From Paenibacillus sp. FSL H8-0548 (GTDB lineage: Bacteria; Bacillota; Bacilli; Paenibacillales; Paenibacillaceae), in assembly GCF_038630985.1 (NCBI RefSeq), contig NZ_CP152049.1, positions 3,181,501 to 3,245,500 of the forward strand: 64,000 nucleotides of DNA. Reading direction: 5' to 3'. Positions 8,290-16,920 of this stretch are shown here, one piece after another. The translations under genes were made by a program, and so were the position numbers. Each line of letters begins with the position of its first letter. Position 1 is the stretch's first letter. The notes beneath the pieces are model-generated. The model made no database searches. It was not told where the DNA came from and saw only the letters and a program-made list of their open reading frames with translations.

Positions 8290-8739
8290 ATGAGCGTCAT
8301 GAACCGATTTATGAGCTTTCTCGGTCTCCAGGATGAGGAAGAGATAGTGGAGAGAGAACGTGTTGTACAGCCGGAAGAACAAGAAGCTGAAACCTCTCCG
8401 TTCGAAGCACGTAAAACTACAAAGAGTAACAATGTCGTCAGCATACACTCGCAGAAAAATGTACGAGTTGTGCTTAGTGAGCCCCGTTCATATGATGAAG
8501 CGCAAGAAATAGCGGATCATCTTCGCTCGCGCCGTGCCGTCATTGTTAATCTACAGCGCGTTCGGAGCGATCTCGCCGTGCGCATTGTTGATTTCCTAAG
8601 CGGTACAGTGTACGCTTTAAACGGAAGCATCTCTAAGCTTGGCCCTAATATTTTTCTATGCACGCCGGATTCAGTTGAAATTCAAGGTGCTATAACGGAA
8701 ATGCTGGCGGAGGAGAACGACTACAACAAAATGAGGTGA
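8290..8739 (+). CDS. sepF: Cell division protein SepF
   Basis: FtsZ-associated protein that forms rings, anchors and bundles Z-ring filaments at the membrane and supports septum formation. The 149-residue product begins [18 protein letters not shown], an amphipathic membrane-binding helix as in B. subtilis SepF. A charged linker follows, then the globular domain (about residues 60-140) with [18 protein letters not shown] and [14 protein letters not shown]. The ATG at 8290 has GAGGAGG seven bases upstream. It overlaps no gene but starts two bases after the ylmE stop. Partner FtsZ is encoded at the left edge of the window. Confidence 0.95.
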   Translation: MSVMNRFMSFLGLQDEEEIVERERVVQPEEQEAETSPFEARKTTKSNNVVSIHSQKNVRVVLSEPRSYDEAQEIADHLRSRRAVIVNLQRVRSDLAVRIVDFLSGTVYALNGSISKLGPNIFLCTPDSVEIQGAITEMLAEENDYNKMR

Positions 8740-8746
8740 CCTTGAG

Positions 8747-9019
8747 TTGTTTAATAGTGTGGGAAATGTAATAGATACACTACAAAGTATCTACAGCTTT
8801 ATGATTATTGGTTATGTGCTGCTGTCGTGGTTGCCTAATGCTCGTGAAAGCTTTATTGGCGTATTTTTGGGCAAAATGGTAGAGCCTTATCTCGGGATTT
8901 TCCGGAGATTTATTCCTCCTATTGGGGGTATGCTGGATCTGTCGCCGATCATTGCACTGTTCGCTTTGCGTTTCGTAGCTAGCGGTTTGACTGCAGTAAT
9001 CGAATTTTTGATACCTTAA
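8747..9019 (+). CDS. ylmG: YggT family membrane protein YlmG
   Basis: Small integral membrane protein (90 residues) with two hydrophobic segments (about 12-30 and 65-85) flanking the conserved ...EPYLGIFRRFIPP...LDLSPIIALFALR motif of the YggT/YCF19 family. The family is linked to division or osmotic tolerance in bacteria and nucleoid distribution in plastids; the molecular role is unclear. The start is TTG at 8747 with GAGGTGA seven bases upstream; that ribosome binding site overlaps the sepF stop codon, indicating translational coupling. Confidence 0.92.
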   Translation: MFNSVGNVIDTLQSIYSFMIIGYVLLSWLPNARESFIGVFLGKMVEPYLGIFRRFIPPIGGMLDLSPIIALFALRFVASGLTAVIEFLIP

Positions 9020-9052
9020 ATCAATTTTTGATTAATAAAGGAATGTGTTTTT

Positions 9053-9835
9053 ATGAAAGAAGGCATATACGATCATTTTCATCCCGACGAGAAACCTTTT
9101 GTCGCTCGGGCAGAGGAATGGATAGAGCGGTCCGCACAGCAGCATGAGCTGAAGCGGACCGATTTTTTAGACCCGAGACAAGCGCAAATATTGATGGCTT
9201 TGGCTAATCGGAATCCAGATGTCACTGTTCGTCTAGATGGCGGCTATGATCAAGCGGAGCGCAGGCGAGTTATTATTGGTCCGGACTATCGAAGCCTTGA
9301 TGATGAGGCAATGGGAATTTGTGTGCTTGTCGTAAATGGACCAGGACAGGCTCAGCTTGAGCTTGATCACGGTGACTTTTTGGGTGCGCTGCTCGGACTG
9401 GGCATTAAGCGCGACCGAATTGGCGACATCCATGTTCATGAGCATTTTTGTCATATTGTCGTTATGGATGAAATTGCTGATTACTTGAATATTCAGCTTA
9501 GACAGGTTCACCGTATTAATGTGCTGACAGACGTCGTTTCATTGGCTGAACTCAAAATAGTCGTTCCAAAGCTTGAAGAGATGAACCTATCGGTTGCTTC
9601 CATGCGATTGGATGGAATTGCGAGCGACGTTTATCGGATCAGCAGGTCTAAGATTGTGGACCCGATTCGAGCAGGCAGATGCAGAGTGAATTGGAAATCC
9701 GAGGAGGACCCTTCCAAGCAGCTCCGCGGGGGAGATGTGGTGTCGTTCAAGGGGCTTGGCCGTTTTAAAGTGCTGGAGATGGATGGAGTGACAAAAAAGG
9801 GCAGAATTCGTGTCAAAATAGGCAAGTTTATTTGA
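9053..9835 (+). CDS. ylmH: YlmH family S4-domain RNA-binding protein
   Basis: RNA-binding protein of the division cluster; homologues are implicated in ribosome quality control together with RqcH. At 260 residues it is full length. The N-terminal part is the YlmH-specific domain with RRRVIIGPDYRSLDDEAMG and LGALLGLGIKRDRIGDI. The C-terminal S4 domain (about 180-260) reads MRLDGIASDVYRISRSKIVD, AGRCRVNWK and LRGGDVVSFKGLGRF. AAAGGAATG precedes the ATG. It lies 33 bases after ylmG. Confidence 0.94.
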   Translation: MKEGIYDHFHPDEKPFVARAEEWIERSAQQHELKRTDFLDPRQAQILMALANRNPDVTVRLDGGYDQAERRRVIIGPDYRSLDDEAMGICVLVVNGPGQAQLELDHGDFLGALLGLGIKRDRIGDIHVHEHFCHIVVMDEIADYLNIQLRQVHRINVLTDVVSLAELKIVVPKLEEMNLSVASMRLDGIASDVYRISRSKIVDPIRAGRCRVNWKSEEDPSKQLRGGDVVSFKGLGRFKVLEMDGVTKKGRIRVKIGKFI

Positions 9836-9931
9836 ACGAATGCAGGAATTTAACTGCGCTTGTCGAAATTGTTCACAACAAACAGTATAAATCGGTTCCC
9901 AGAATTACAAATACCATGAGGAGGTGCCCCA

Positions 9932-10432
9932 ATGCCACTATCGCCATTGGACATACATAACAAAGAGTTTGGCCGGAGATTACGCGGCTATGACGAGGAT
10001 GAGGTAAACGAATTTCTCGATCAGGTTATTAAAGATTACGAATCGCTCATTCGTGAAAATAAAGAGATGCAGAATCAAGTGCTTGGGCTGCAAGAAAGAT
10101 TGAATCATTTTACGAATATAGAAGAAACACTTAGCAAAACAATCATCGTCGCACAGGAAGCGGCTGACGAGGTGAGAAGCAATGCGAAGAAGGAAGCGCA
10201 GCTGATCATCAAGGAGTCAGAGAAAAATGCTGATCGAATTATTAATGATTCACTAGCGAAATCACGCAGGGTTTCTCTTGAGGTGGAAGAGCTTAAGAAG
10301 CAAGCCTCAGTATACCGTGCTCGTTTCCGTACACTAGTTGAAGCACAGCTTGAGCTGCTTACTGTTGATGGTTGGGATACACTGGAGCCGCAGGCTTCAA
10401 GACATTCCGAGCATGAGCTTACAAGAGGTTAA
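9932..10432 (+). CDS. divIVA: Cell division / polarity protein DivIVA
   Basis: Coiled-coil scaffold that senses negative membrane curvature at septa and poles, and recruits Min and sporulation polarity factors. The 166-residue product starts MPLSPLDIHNKEFGRRLRGYD, the lipid-binding N-terminal domain with the exposed Phe and Arg residues. GYDEDEVNEFLDQVIKDYE follows as the start of the coiled coil, which runs to about residue 140. GAGGAGGTG gives a strong ribosome binding site eight bases before ATG. It closes the division cluster and has about 100 bases of its own upstream sequence. Confidence 0.97.
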   Translation: MPLSPLDIHNKEFGRRLRGYDEDEVNEFLDQVIKDYESLIRENKEMQNQVLGLQERLNHFTNIEETLSKTIIVAQEAADEVRSNAKKEAQLIIKESEKNADRIINDSLAKSRRVSLEVEELKKQASVYRARFRTLVEAQLELLTVDGWDTLEPQASRHSEHELTRG

Positions 10433-10458
10433 GGTTTGATAAATAGGCGAATTGCCAT

Positions 10459-10488
10459 TTGACATTTAGCCTGCTGTTAAGCTATAAC
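10459..10488 (+). promoter_or_regulatory. Sigma-A promoter of ileS
   Basis: TTGACA (10459-10464) and TATAAC (10483-10488) with an 18-bp spacer lie about 60 bases before the T-box leader starts to fold. Confidence 0.75.
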
Positions 10489-10519
10489 TAGAATATTGAA
10501 TTGATGATCTAAACTTCGT

Positions 10520-10836
10520 TGAAGAGAACAAGTACACTTTAAGTTCACTCCTCAGAGAGCCGGCGGCAGCTGAAAGTCCGGTGTGTGAGCTATTGCGGAA
10601 TATCCTCTCTGAGAAGCGGCGCCGAACCTGCGAGAGCAGCAGTAAGTGTTGACGGCTGTCCCCCGTTACAGGGAACGCGAACGTAGAGTTCGCGACTAAG
10701 GTGCCGCATGAAGCACAGCTCGCTTGAGCTGCTTGCCTTCAGCTTAAGTCCAGAAATTTGGGCAGAAGCAGATGCGGAACAAGGGTGGTAACGCGACTAA
10801 GCCTCGTCCCTTCTCATAGGGATGAGGCTTTATTTT
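10520..10836 (+). promoter_or_regulatory. T-box riboswitch controlling ileS
   Basis: tRNA-sensing leader that reads aminoacylation of tRNA-Ile and allows transcription when the tRNA is uncharged. Stem I is closed by TCAGAGAG (10552-10559) and CTCTCTGA (10605-10612). An ATC isoleucine triplet at 10602-10604 sits where the specifier loop is expected. The T-box sequence GAACAAGGGTGGTAACGCG occupies 10778-10796. The competing terminator is AAGCCTCGTCCC / GGGATGAGGCTT plus a T-rich tail (10799-10836). IleS begins 30 bases later, which fixes the amino acid. Confidence 0.95.
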
Positions 10837-10865
10837 TGTTTTTTTAAACATAGGAGGCTGAAATC

Positions 10866-13800
10866 ATGCAACGCGTAGATGTTAAGGAGCGTGCACGCAG
10901 TCGTGAACTGCGTGTGCTGGAGCAATGGAAAACAGAGGATACCTTTAAACAATCGATTACTAATCGGGAAGGCAAGCCAAACTTTGTGTTTTATGAAGGG
11001 CCTCCGACTGCAAACGGCGCTCCGCATATCGGTCACGTGCTTGGTCGTGTAATCAAAGATTTTATTTGTCGTTACAAGACGATGGCAGGCTACCGGGTTA
11101 TTCGTAAAGCGGGCTGGGATACACATGGACTTCCCGTTGAGCTTGGCGTTGAGAAGCAGCTGGGTATTTCCGGCAAGCAGGAGATCGAGGAGTACGGTGT
11201 AGAAAAGTTTGTGAAAAAATGTAAAGCCAGCGTATTTGAATACGAGAAGCAGTGGCGCGAGCTTACAGAAGCTATTGCTTACTGGACTGATTTAGACAAT
11301 CCGTATATCACACTAAAAAATGAATATATCGAAAGTGTTTGGCATATTTTATCAACGATTCATGGTAAAGGCTTGTTATACCGCGGTCACCGCGTAAGTC
11401 CTTATTGCCCGGATTGTCAAACGACACTGAGTTCACATGAGGTAGCGCAGGGCTATGAGGATGTTAAGGATTTAAGTGCAACAGCGAAATTCAAGCTTGC
11501 TGAGTCGGGTGAATTCATTCTGGCTTGGACGACAACGCCTTGGACGCTGCCAGCAAACGTAGCGTTAGCAGTTAATCCAGAGCTAGATTACATTCGGGCA
11601 GCTAAGAACGGCGAAGTTTATATCGTTGCTCAAAACTTAGCGGAGAGTGTTCTGAAGGAAGAATATGAAATTTTGTCTGTTGTTAAAGGTGCTGAGCTAG
11701 TAGGCCTTAGCTATGAGCCGCCATTTAATTATATGGCCATCGATAAAGGACATATTGTCATTGCTGGCGATTTCGTCAGTGACACCAGCGGTACAGGTAT
11801 CGTTCATATTGCTCCTGCACACGGTGAGGATGACTATCGGGTTTCACGGGAGAATGGCATCAGCATGCTGAGTGTTGTTGATTTGGCAGGACGGTATGTA
11901 GCAGAAGTAACAGACTTTGCAGGTCGTTTCGTTAAAGACAGCGAGCTCGACATCGACATCGTGAAAAACTTAAGCGAACGCGGTTTGCTTTATTCCAAAG
12001 AGCGCTATGAGCATAGCTATCCGTTCTGCTGGCGCTGCAAAACACCATTGATTTATTATGCAATGGAGAGCTGGTTTATTAAGACGACTGCAGTTAAGGA
12101 TCAACTCATCGCCAACAATAATGGTGTGGACTGGTACCCAGGACATATTCGCGAGGGTCGCTTTGGCAAGTTTTTAGAGGATCTGGTGGATTGGAATATT
12201 AGCCGCAACCGCTACTGGGGTACGCCTCTGAATGTGTGGGTCTGTGATGTGACAGGCAAGGAGTATTCACCAAGCAGCATTGCTGATTTGCGTGCGATGG
12301 CTATCGGTGATGTGCCGGAGGATATTGAGCTTCATAAGCCATACGTGGATGATATTAAGCTGAGATCACCATTTGCTGAGGGAGCGGAAATGACTCGCAC
12401 GCCAGAAGTTATTGATGTTTGGTTCGACAGCGGATCAATGCCGTTCGCGCAGCAGCATCAGCCTTTTGAGAACGATCAACAATTTGCTGAACAATATCCG
12501 GCTGACATCATTTGTGAAGGTATTGACCAAACGCGGGGCTGGTTCTACAGTCTGCTTGCGGTTTCAACGCTTTACAATGGCAAGGCACCTTATAAAGCCG
12601 TTATCTCGACAGGTCATATTTTGGATGAAAATGGACAAAAAATGTCCAAATCGAAGGGGAATGTTATCGATCCTTGGGAAATCATCAATGAGTACGGAAC
12701 CGATGCATTCCGCTGGGCTCTTCTTGCAGATAGCGCGCCTTGGAACAGCAAACGCTTCTCACGCGGTATTGTTGGCGAAGCCAAATCAAAGGTTATCGAT
12801 ACGATTGTAAATACGCATGCGTTTTTCGCGTTGTATGCATCCATCGACGGTTATCAATATGCTGAGCATGAAGAAACGACGTCGAGCAACAAGCTTGATC
12901 GCTGGATCATCTCGCGCTTGAACAGCCTAATCAAAACGGTAAACAAAGGACTGGAAGTAAATGACTTCCTGAACCCAGCCAAATCGATCGAGCTATTTGT
13001 TGATGAGCTTAGCAATTGGTATATTCGCCGTTCACGTGATCGTTTCTGGGGAAGCGGACTGTCGGCAGAGAAGCTTGCTGCATACCAGACGCTGCGGAGC
13101 GTATTGCTTACACTCTCCCGTGTCATTGCACCTTATGCGCCATTGCTCGCGGAGGATGTTTACGGAAACCTCGGCGGAGCTGGAAGCGTCCATTTGGCGG
13201 ATTACCCTAAAGCGGATGAAGCTGCAATCGATGAAACATTAGAGCAGGATATGGAAAGCGCGAAGCAAATCGTAGAGCTCGCACGCAATGTGCGCAATGA
13301 AACAGGGATAAAAACGCGCCAGCCTCTATCGGAGCTGATCGTTTCTCTGGATCGCGACTTTGATGTGGCAGGCTACGAGGAGATCGTGAAGGACGAGATT
13401 AATGTAAAAGCGATCATCGTCCAAAACTCAGACAGCGGCTTTGTTGATTTTACGCTGAAGCTGAATTTGAAGGTTGCCGGCAAAAAATATGGCAAAAACG
13501 TAGGTGCTATTCAAGCTCAGCTGAAGGGCTTGGACGCTGAACAAACGCGCAGCATCGTTAATGGCAACAGCTTCGCTTTCACAAGTGCAGAGGGCGAGCA
13601 GCTTGCGATTTCAGTGGATGAGCTGTTAGTGGAGAAGCAGGCGAAGTCAGGTTTTGCTTCTGCATCTGGCAATGGTGTTACTGTAGCGTTGAATACAGAT
13701 ATTACACCTGAGCTAGAGCAAGAAGGCTTAGTCCGTGAAGTTATTCGTGCCGTTCAAGATACGCGCAAAAAGCTTGATTTGCCAATTGAAAAGCGTATTG

Positions 13801-13964
13801 ATCTTGTGCTTGATGTGGATAGCGAGCTTAAAGCTGCGCTTGAGGCATTCAAAGAAGTGCTACATGATAATGTGCTTGTACAAACGGTCACATACGAAGT
13901 GGTTGCTGAAATGGAAAAAGTAGCAATCGGAAATAAAGAAATAGGGATTTTCATTCGCGGTTAA
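10866..13964 (+). CDS. ileS: Isoleucyl-tRNA synthetase, type 2 (eukaryote-like)
   Basis: Class I aminoacyl-tRNA synthetase that charges tRNA-Ile with isoleucine and edits misactivated valine. At 1032 residues it is longer than the ~920-residue type 1 enzyme of B. subtilis. It opens with YEGPPTANGAPHIGHVLGR (HIGH motif at about 57-60) rather than the type 1 HDGPPYANG. The editing domain contains the TTPWTLPAN signature. KMSKSKGN near residue 595 binds ATP, and the C-terminal tRNA-binding region is the long type 2 form. Type 2 enzymes are typically insensitive to mupirocin. AGGAGG precedes the ATG, and a T-box leader controls it. Confidence 0.96.
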   Translation: MQRVDVKERARSRELRVLEQWKTEDTFKQSITNREGKPNFVFYEGPPTANGAPHIGHVLGRVIKDFICRYKTMAGYRVIRKAGWDTHGLPVELGVEKQLGISGKQEIEEYGVEKFVKKCKASVFEYEKQWRELTEAIAYWTDLDNPYITLKNEYIESVWHILSTIHGKGLLYRGHRVSPYCPDCQTTLSSHEVAQGYEDVKDLSATAKFKLAESGEFILAWTTTPWTLPANVALAVNPELDYIRAAKNGEVYIVAQNLAESVLKEEYEILSVVKGAELVGLSYEPPFNYMAIDKGHIVIAGDFVSDTSGTGIVHIAPAHGEDDYRVSRENGISMLSVVDLAGRYVAEVTDFAGRFVKDSELDIDIVKNLSERGLLYSKERYEHSYPFCWRCKTPLIYYAMESWFIKTTAVKDQLIANNNGVDWYPGHIREGRFGKFLEDLVDWNISRNRYWGTPLNVWVCDVTGKEYSPSSIADLRAMAIGDVPEDIELHKPYVDDIKLRSPFAEGAEMTRTPEVIDVWFDSGSMPFAQQHQPFENDQQFAEQYPADIICEGIDQTRGWFYSLLAVSTLYNGKAPYKAVISTGHILDENGQKMSKSKGNVIDPWEIINEYGTDAFRWALLADSAPWNSKRFSRGIVGEAKSKVIDTIVNTHAFFALYASIDGYQYAEHEETTSSNKLDRWIISRLNSLIKTVNKGLEVNDFLNPAKSIELFVDELSNWYIRRSRDRFWGSGLSAEKLAAYQTLRSVLLTLSRVIAPYAPLLAEDVYGNLGGAGSVHLADYPKADEAAIDETLEQDMESAKQIVELARNVRNETGIKTRQPLSELIVSLDRDFDVAGYEEIVKDEINVKAIIVQNSDSGFVDFTLKLNLKVAGKKYGKNVGAIQAQLKGLDAEQTRSIVNGNSFAFTSAEGEQLAISVDELLVEKQAKSGFASASGNGVTVALNTDITPELEQEGLVREVIRAVQDTRKKLDLPIEKRIDLVLDVDSELKAALEAFKEVLHDNVLVQTVTYEVVAEMEKVAIGNKEIGIFIRG

Positions 13965-13993
13965 GGATATAGTATAAAGGAAAATAAGAAGTG

Positions 13994-14086
13994 AAAACGA
14001 GGCTGTCGCCTTCCGGCTGCGCAAGCAAGCGACCGAAAGGTCGCAAGTTCACTGCGGCTGGGGGAGGTTAAGCCTCGTTTTATTGT
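13994..14086 (+). terminator. Long terminator-like hairpin after ileS
   Basis: AAAACGAGGCT (13994-14004) pairs with AGCCTCGTTTT (14071-14081), followed by ATTGTTT. Within the loop, GCGACC-GAAA-GGTCGC makes a second hairpin. It begins 30 bases after the ileS stop and probably ends ileS transcription. Confidence 0.7.
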
Positions 14087-14107
14087 TTGACAAGGGGGAT
14101 GCCACGG

Positions 14108-14446
14108 ATGGAAATAAAAAACCCGGAACAGCCGAAAAATTTGAATGAGCTGCAATCCTCGTTAAGCAAGCTTGACAAGCGGCTGCAATCTATTGCAGCC
14201 GATATGGAGCGTACACAAATTGCTGAATATGTTGATCTGCTTAATCGTCCAAGATCTTTAATTTGGAGAAACCTACTTGCAGGTACGGCAAGAGGTGTAG
14301 GCATTGCGATCGGCTTTACTTTTTTTGCTGCAACGATTTTATACGTGCTGCAAATACTAGGTGCACTCAATCTGCCTATTATTGGCGATTATATTGCTGA
14401 CATCGTTCGAATTGTACAAATTCAGCTTGAAGGGAAATCCTATTAG
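14108..14446 (+). CDS. DUF5665 family small membrane protein
   Basis: A 112-residue protein with an N-terminal charged helix (LNELQSSLSKLDKRLQSIAADME, probably coiled coil) and then LNRPRSLIWRNLLAGTARGVG, the DUF5665 signature. One transmembrane segment follows (about 62-82: IAIGFTFFAATILYVLQIL), then NLPIIGDYIADIVRIVQ. The ATG at 14108 is favoured because AAGGGGG lies ten bases upstream; ATG 14099 would be one base from it. The family is common in spore-forming Firmicutes and has no established function. Confidence 0.8.
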   Translation: MEIKNPEQPKNLNELQSSLSKLDKRLQSIAADMERTQIAEYVDLLNRPRSLIWRNLLAGTARGVGIAIGFTFFAATILYVLQILGALNLPIIGDYIADIVRIVQIQLEGKSY

Positions 14447-15178
14447 TCATCCGTTCTCGTTAGGCTCATCACTTTCGAGAACATGATCTCCTTCTCCACT
14501 TTCCATATAATGCTCATATTCTCGGTTGCGAATGACAGAGACGTGACGGCCAGTAATATCTGTTGCAAGAAAGCTTTCGATAGACTCTACAAAGCCGTCA
14601 TTCTCGAAGGCATCAATGCCAATATGGTCGTAATCGGCCACATCACGATTTTCAGACATGGCGGGAGAATCTGAATTACCAAATTGCTCAACAATTTGCC
14701 AAGCATCCTCGCCATCAAAGCCGTTGTAGGAATCGTGCTCATCCATGCTTGTTCGGCCAAATGGAGGATCAAGCACTAATTCCTCAACAGGCCGGTTAGT
14801 CGACAATTGCTGGCGGGGAGCATGTTCAATACAATATAAAGTGTCGGGCACAGCATCCAATCGATCCAGAGGAATCGGTTCATGGCAGGCTTCGCAAATA
14901 CCGTATGAGCCGCTCGAAATGGCATTTAGGGCGGCCTCAATACGTAATAAATGAAGCTCTTCCTGCTCAATTAGCGCAATATCTTTTCCGCGCTCGTAAA
15001 GCTCACTTGCTGTATCCGCAGGGTGATTGTCATTTGTAGAAAGCTCACCGGTATTATCGCGAAGGGAATGAGCAAGACCGTAATGATCATCGTCAGCGAG
15101 ACGATGCTCGATTTCACGCTGTTCGTTCATTAACCTGCTTTGCAGCAATTGTAATTGACCTTGTGATAGGGTTGTCAT
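14447..15178 (-). CDS. TraR/DksA-type zinc-finger protein, YteA family
   Basis: A 243-residue protein whose central part carries a C4-like zinc finger YGICEACHEPIPLDRLDAVP...CIEHA (Cys-Cys...Cys-His) typical of YteA, a DksA/TraR relative found in spore formers. The N-terminal half is a long coiled coil (LSQGQLQLLQSRLMNEQREIE), and the acidic C-terminal region is poorly conserved, with DEHDSYNGFDGEDAWQIVEQFG as the most family-like piece. ATG at 15178 is about ten bases after AAGGAG. DksA-like proteins bind the RNA polymerase secondary channel; whether YteA proteins do is not shown. Its stop codon adjoins the convergent DUF5665 gene, with no terminator visible between them. Confidence 0.85.
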   Translation of the reverse strand: MTTLSQGQLQLLQSRLMNEQREIEHRLADDDHYGLAHSLRDNTGELSTNDNHPADTASELYERGKDIALIEQEELHLLRIEAALNAISSGSYGICEACHEPIPLDRLDAVPDTLYCIEHAPRQQLSTNRPVEELVLDPPFGRTSMDEHDSYNGFDGEDAWQIVEQFGNSDSPAMSENRDVADYDHIGIDAFENDGFVESIESFLATDITGRHVSVIRNREYEHYMESGEGDHVLESDEPNENG

Positions 15179-15360
15179 TTCGATCACACTCCTTAGCAGA
15201 CAAACATAATTGCTGTATTAGCTTATCCGAAAGTCAGCTTTTCAGTATGGGCTTCAATGGAAGCAAGTAGTTTATTTATGGGCGCTGGCTCTCTTTTGGC
15301 TCCGTATGCTACAATTGATGGGATTGAAACGTTGCTTCACAAAAAAATAGGAGTGATCAG

Positions 15361-15882
15361 ATGCGTTTTTATTATTACTGGCTAGCGGTTTTGGTATTTA
15401 TCCTTGATTTTGTTACAAAAAGATTAATTGAGTCAAAATTAGAGATCATGGAACAAATTAGCGTTATCGGTAATTTTTTTCTTATTACTTCGCATCGAAA
15501 TCGAGGTGCTGCATTTGGCATTTTGCAGGAGCAACGATTTTTTTTCATCATCATTACGATCGTAATAGTCGCAGGTATTATTTGGTACATACAGGTAATG
15601 CGGAAGACTGCTAACCCGGCGTTGTTAATCGGACTCGGAATGGTGCTTGGAGGAGCGATTGGAAACTTTTTGGACCGCGCGCGCTTTGGAGAGGTTGTCG
15701 ATTTTCTGCAGTTTAATTTTGGCAGCTATCAATTTCCAATTTTCAATATTGCGGACTCAGGAATCGTCTGCGGTGTAATACTCATTCTTATCGACACCTT
15801 AATGTCAGCAAAAGATGAAAAAAAACGTATGCAAGATGGAGAGGACAAGGATCAAAACAATCATGAGCAGCAACCTGTATAA
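15361..15882 (+). CDS. lspA: Lipoprotein signal peptidase (signal peptidase II)
   Basis: Membrane aspartic protease that removes the signal peptide from lipid-modified prolipoproteins. The 173-residue product has four hydrophobic segments. The two catalytic aspartates lie in GNFLDRARFGEVVDFLQF and FNIADSGIVCG, and RGAAFGIL is the conserved substrate-side motif (usually N-x-GAAFG). TAGGAGTGATC precedes the ATG. Its 3' end overlaps the following pseudouridine synthase gene by 20 bases. Substrates in this window include the lipoproteins near 30.0, 34.9 and 44.0 kb. Confidence 0.96.
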   Translation: MRFYYYWLAVLVFILDFVTKRLIESKLEIMEQISVIGNFFLITSHRNRGAAFGILQEQRFFFIIITIVIVAGIIWYIQVMRKTANPALLIGLGMVLGGAIGNFLDRARFGEVVDFLQFNFGSYQFPIFNIADSGIVCGVILILIDTLMSAKDEKKRMQDGEDKDQNNHEQQPV

Positions 15883-16801
15883 TGAAGAGCCGTTGGAGTG
15901 GATTGCGGAAGAGGAGCAGTCAGGAGAACGGGTAGATAAGTTTGTAACAGACCTAATTGATAATCAAGGTGTATCCAGAACACAAGTACAAGAATGGATT
16001 AAGGCAGGTGCCGTTCAAGTAGATGGCAAGATTGCCAAAGCAAATGTGAAGATTGTTCCAGGGAATCGTGTTGTTTTACAAATTCCGGAGCCTGAGGAAG
16101 CGGCAATTGTGCCGGAAAATATTCCACTGGAAATTATTTATGAGGATTCAGATTTGATAGTGGTCAATAAAAAACGCGGCATGGTCGTTCATCCTGCCCC
16201 AGGCCATTCCTCGGGGACGCTTGTGAACGCTCTAATGTATCATTGCAAGGATTTATCCGGTATCAATGGCATGATTCGTCCGGGCATTGTTCACCGTATA
16301 GACAAAGATACTACAGGCTTGCTGATGGCAGCGAAAAATGATCTTGCACATATCTCTTTGGCTGAGCAGTTGAAGGAGCATACGGTCACTCGAAAATATA
16401 TTGCTCTCGTTCATGGCAATTTACCGCATGATCAAGGAACTATAGATGCGCCGATCGGACGTGACTTGAACGACCGCAAGCTGTTTACAGTGACAGAACG
16501 CAACAGCAGAAATGCAGTTACACATTTTCATGTGTTGGAGAGGTTAGGCGATTATACCGTTGTTGAGCTGCAGCTTGAGACAGGGCGCACTCATCAAATT
16601 CGTGTGCATATGAAGTATATCGGTCATCCGCTTGCTGGAGATCCGGTTTATGGACGCAACAAAACAGTAGCGCTTAAGGGACAAGCTCTGCATGCTACAC
16701 GGCTTGGCTTTACGCATCCGCGGAGCGGCGAGCGGCTGGAATTTGAGATGCCTTTGCCTGCTGATTTTGAGTATGTTTTAAGCAATTTGCGATCCAGATA
16801 G
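15863..16801 (+). CDS. rluD: RluD-family 23S rRNA pseudouridine synthase
   Basis: Converts specific uridines of 23S rRNA helix 69 to pseudouridine, by analogy with RluD. The N-terminal S4 domain (about 15-75: ERVDKFVTDLI...SRTQVQEWIKAG) binds RNA. The catalytic motif GIVHRIDKDTTGLLMAAK contains the nucleophilic Asp, and ELQLETGRTHQIRVHM with GHPLAGDPVYG completes the active site. ATG at 15863 lies inside the lspA end. At 312 residues the length is typical. RluA, RluC and RluD cannot be fully separated by eye; the S4 domain and ylyB-like position after lspA favour RluD/YlyB. Confidence 0.92.
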   Translation: MSSNLYNEEPLEWIAEEEQSGERVDKFVTDLIDNQGVSRTQVQEWIKAGAVQVDGKIAKANVKIVPGNRVVLQIPEPEEAAIVPENIPLEIIYEDSDLIVVNKKRGMVVHPAPGHSSGTLVNALMYHCKDLSGINGMIRPGIVHRIDKDTTGLLMAAKNDLAHISLAEQLKEHTVTRKYIALVHGNLPHDQGTIDAPIGRDLNDRKLFTVTERNSRNAVTHFHVLERLGDYTVVELQLETGRTHQIRVHMKYIGHPLAGDPVYGRNKTVALKGQALHATRLGFTHPRSGERLEFEMPLPADFEYVLSNLRSR

Positions 16802-16920
16802 TTTGATCGTCCAATAGTGCAAACATTTCACCACATTCTTCATTATTTCAAGCTGGGAAGTAAGTTATTCTAAGCAATAACGACAGAACTCAATGAGAAA
16901 ATAAGGACAGGTGACATGAA

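Noticed and set aside
9861..9867. TGTCGAA Spo0A box before divIVA, and another in the pyr promoter spacer
   Set aside because: A 7-base motif is expected several times by chance in 64 kb on both strands; no second element supports regulation.
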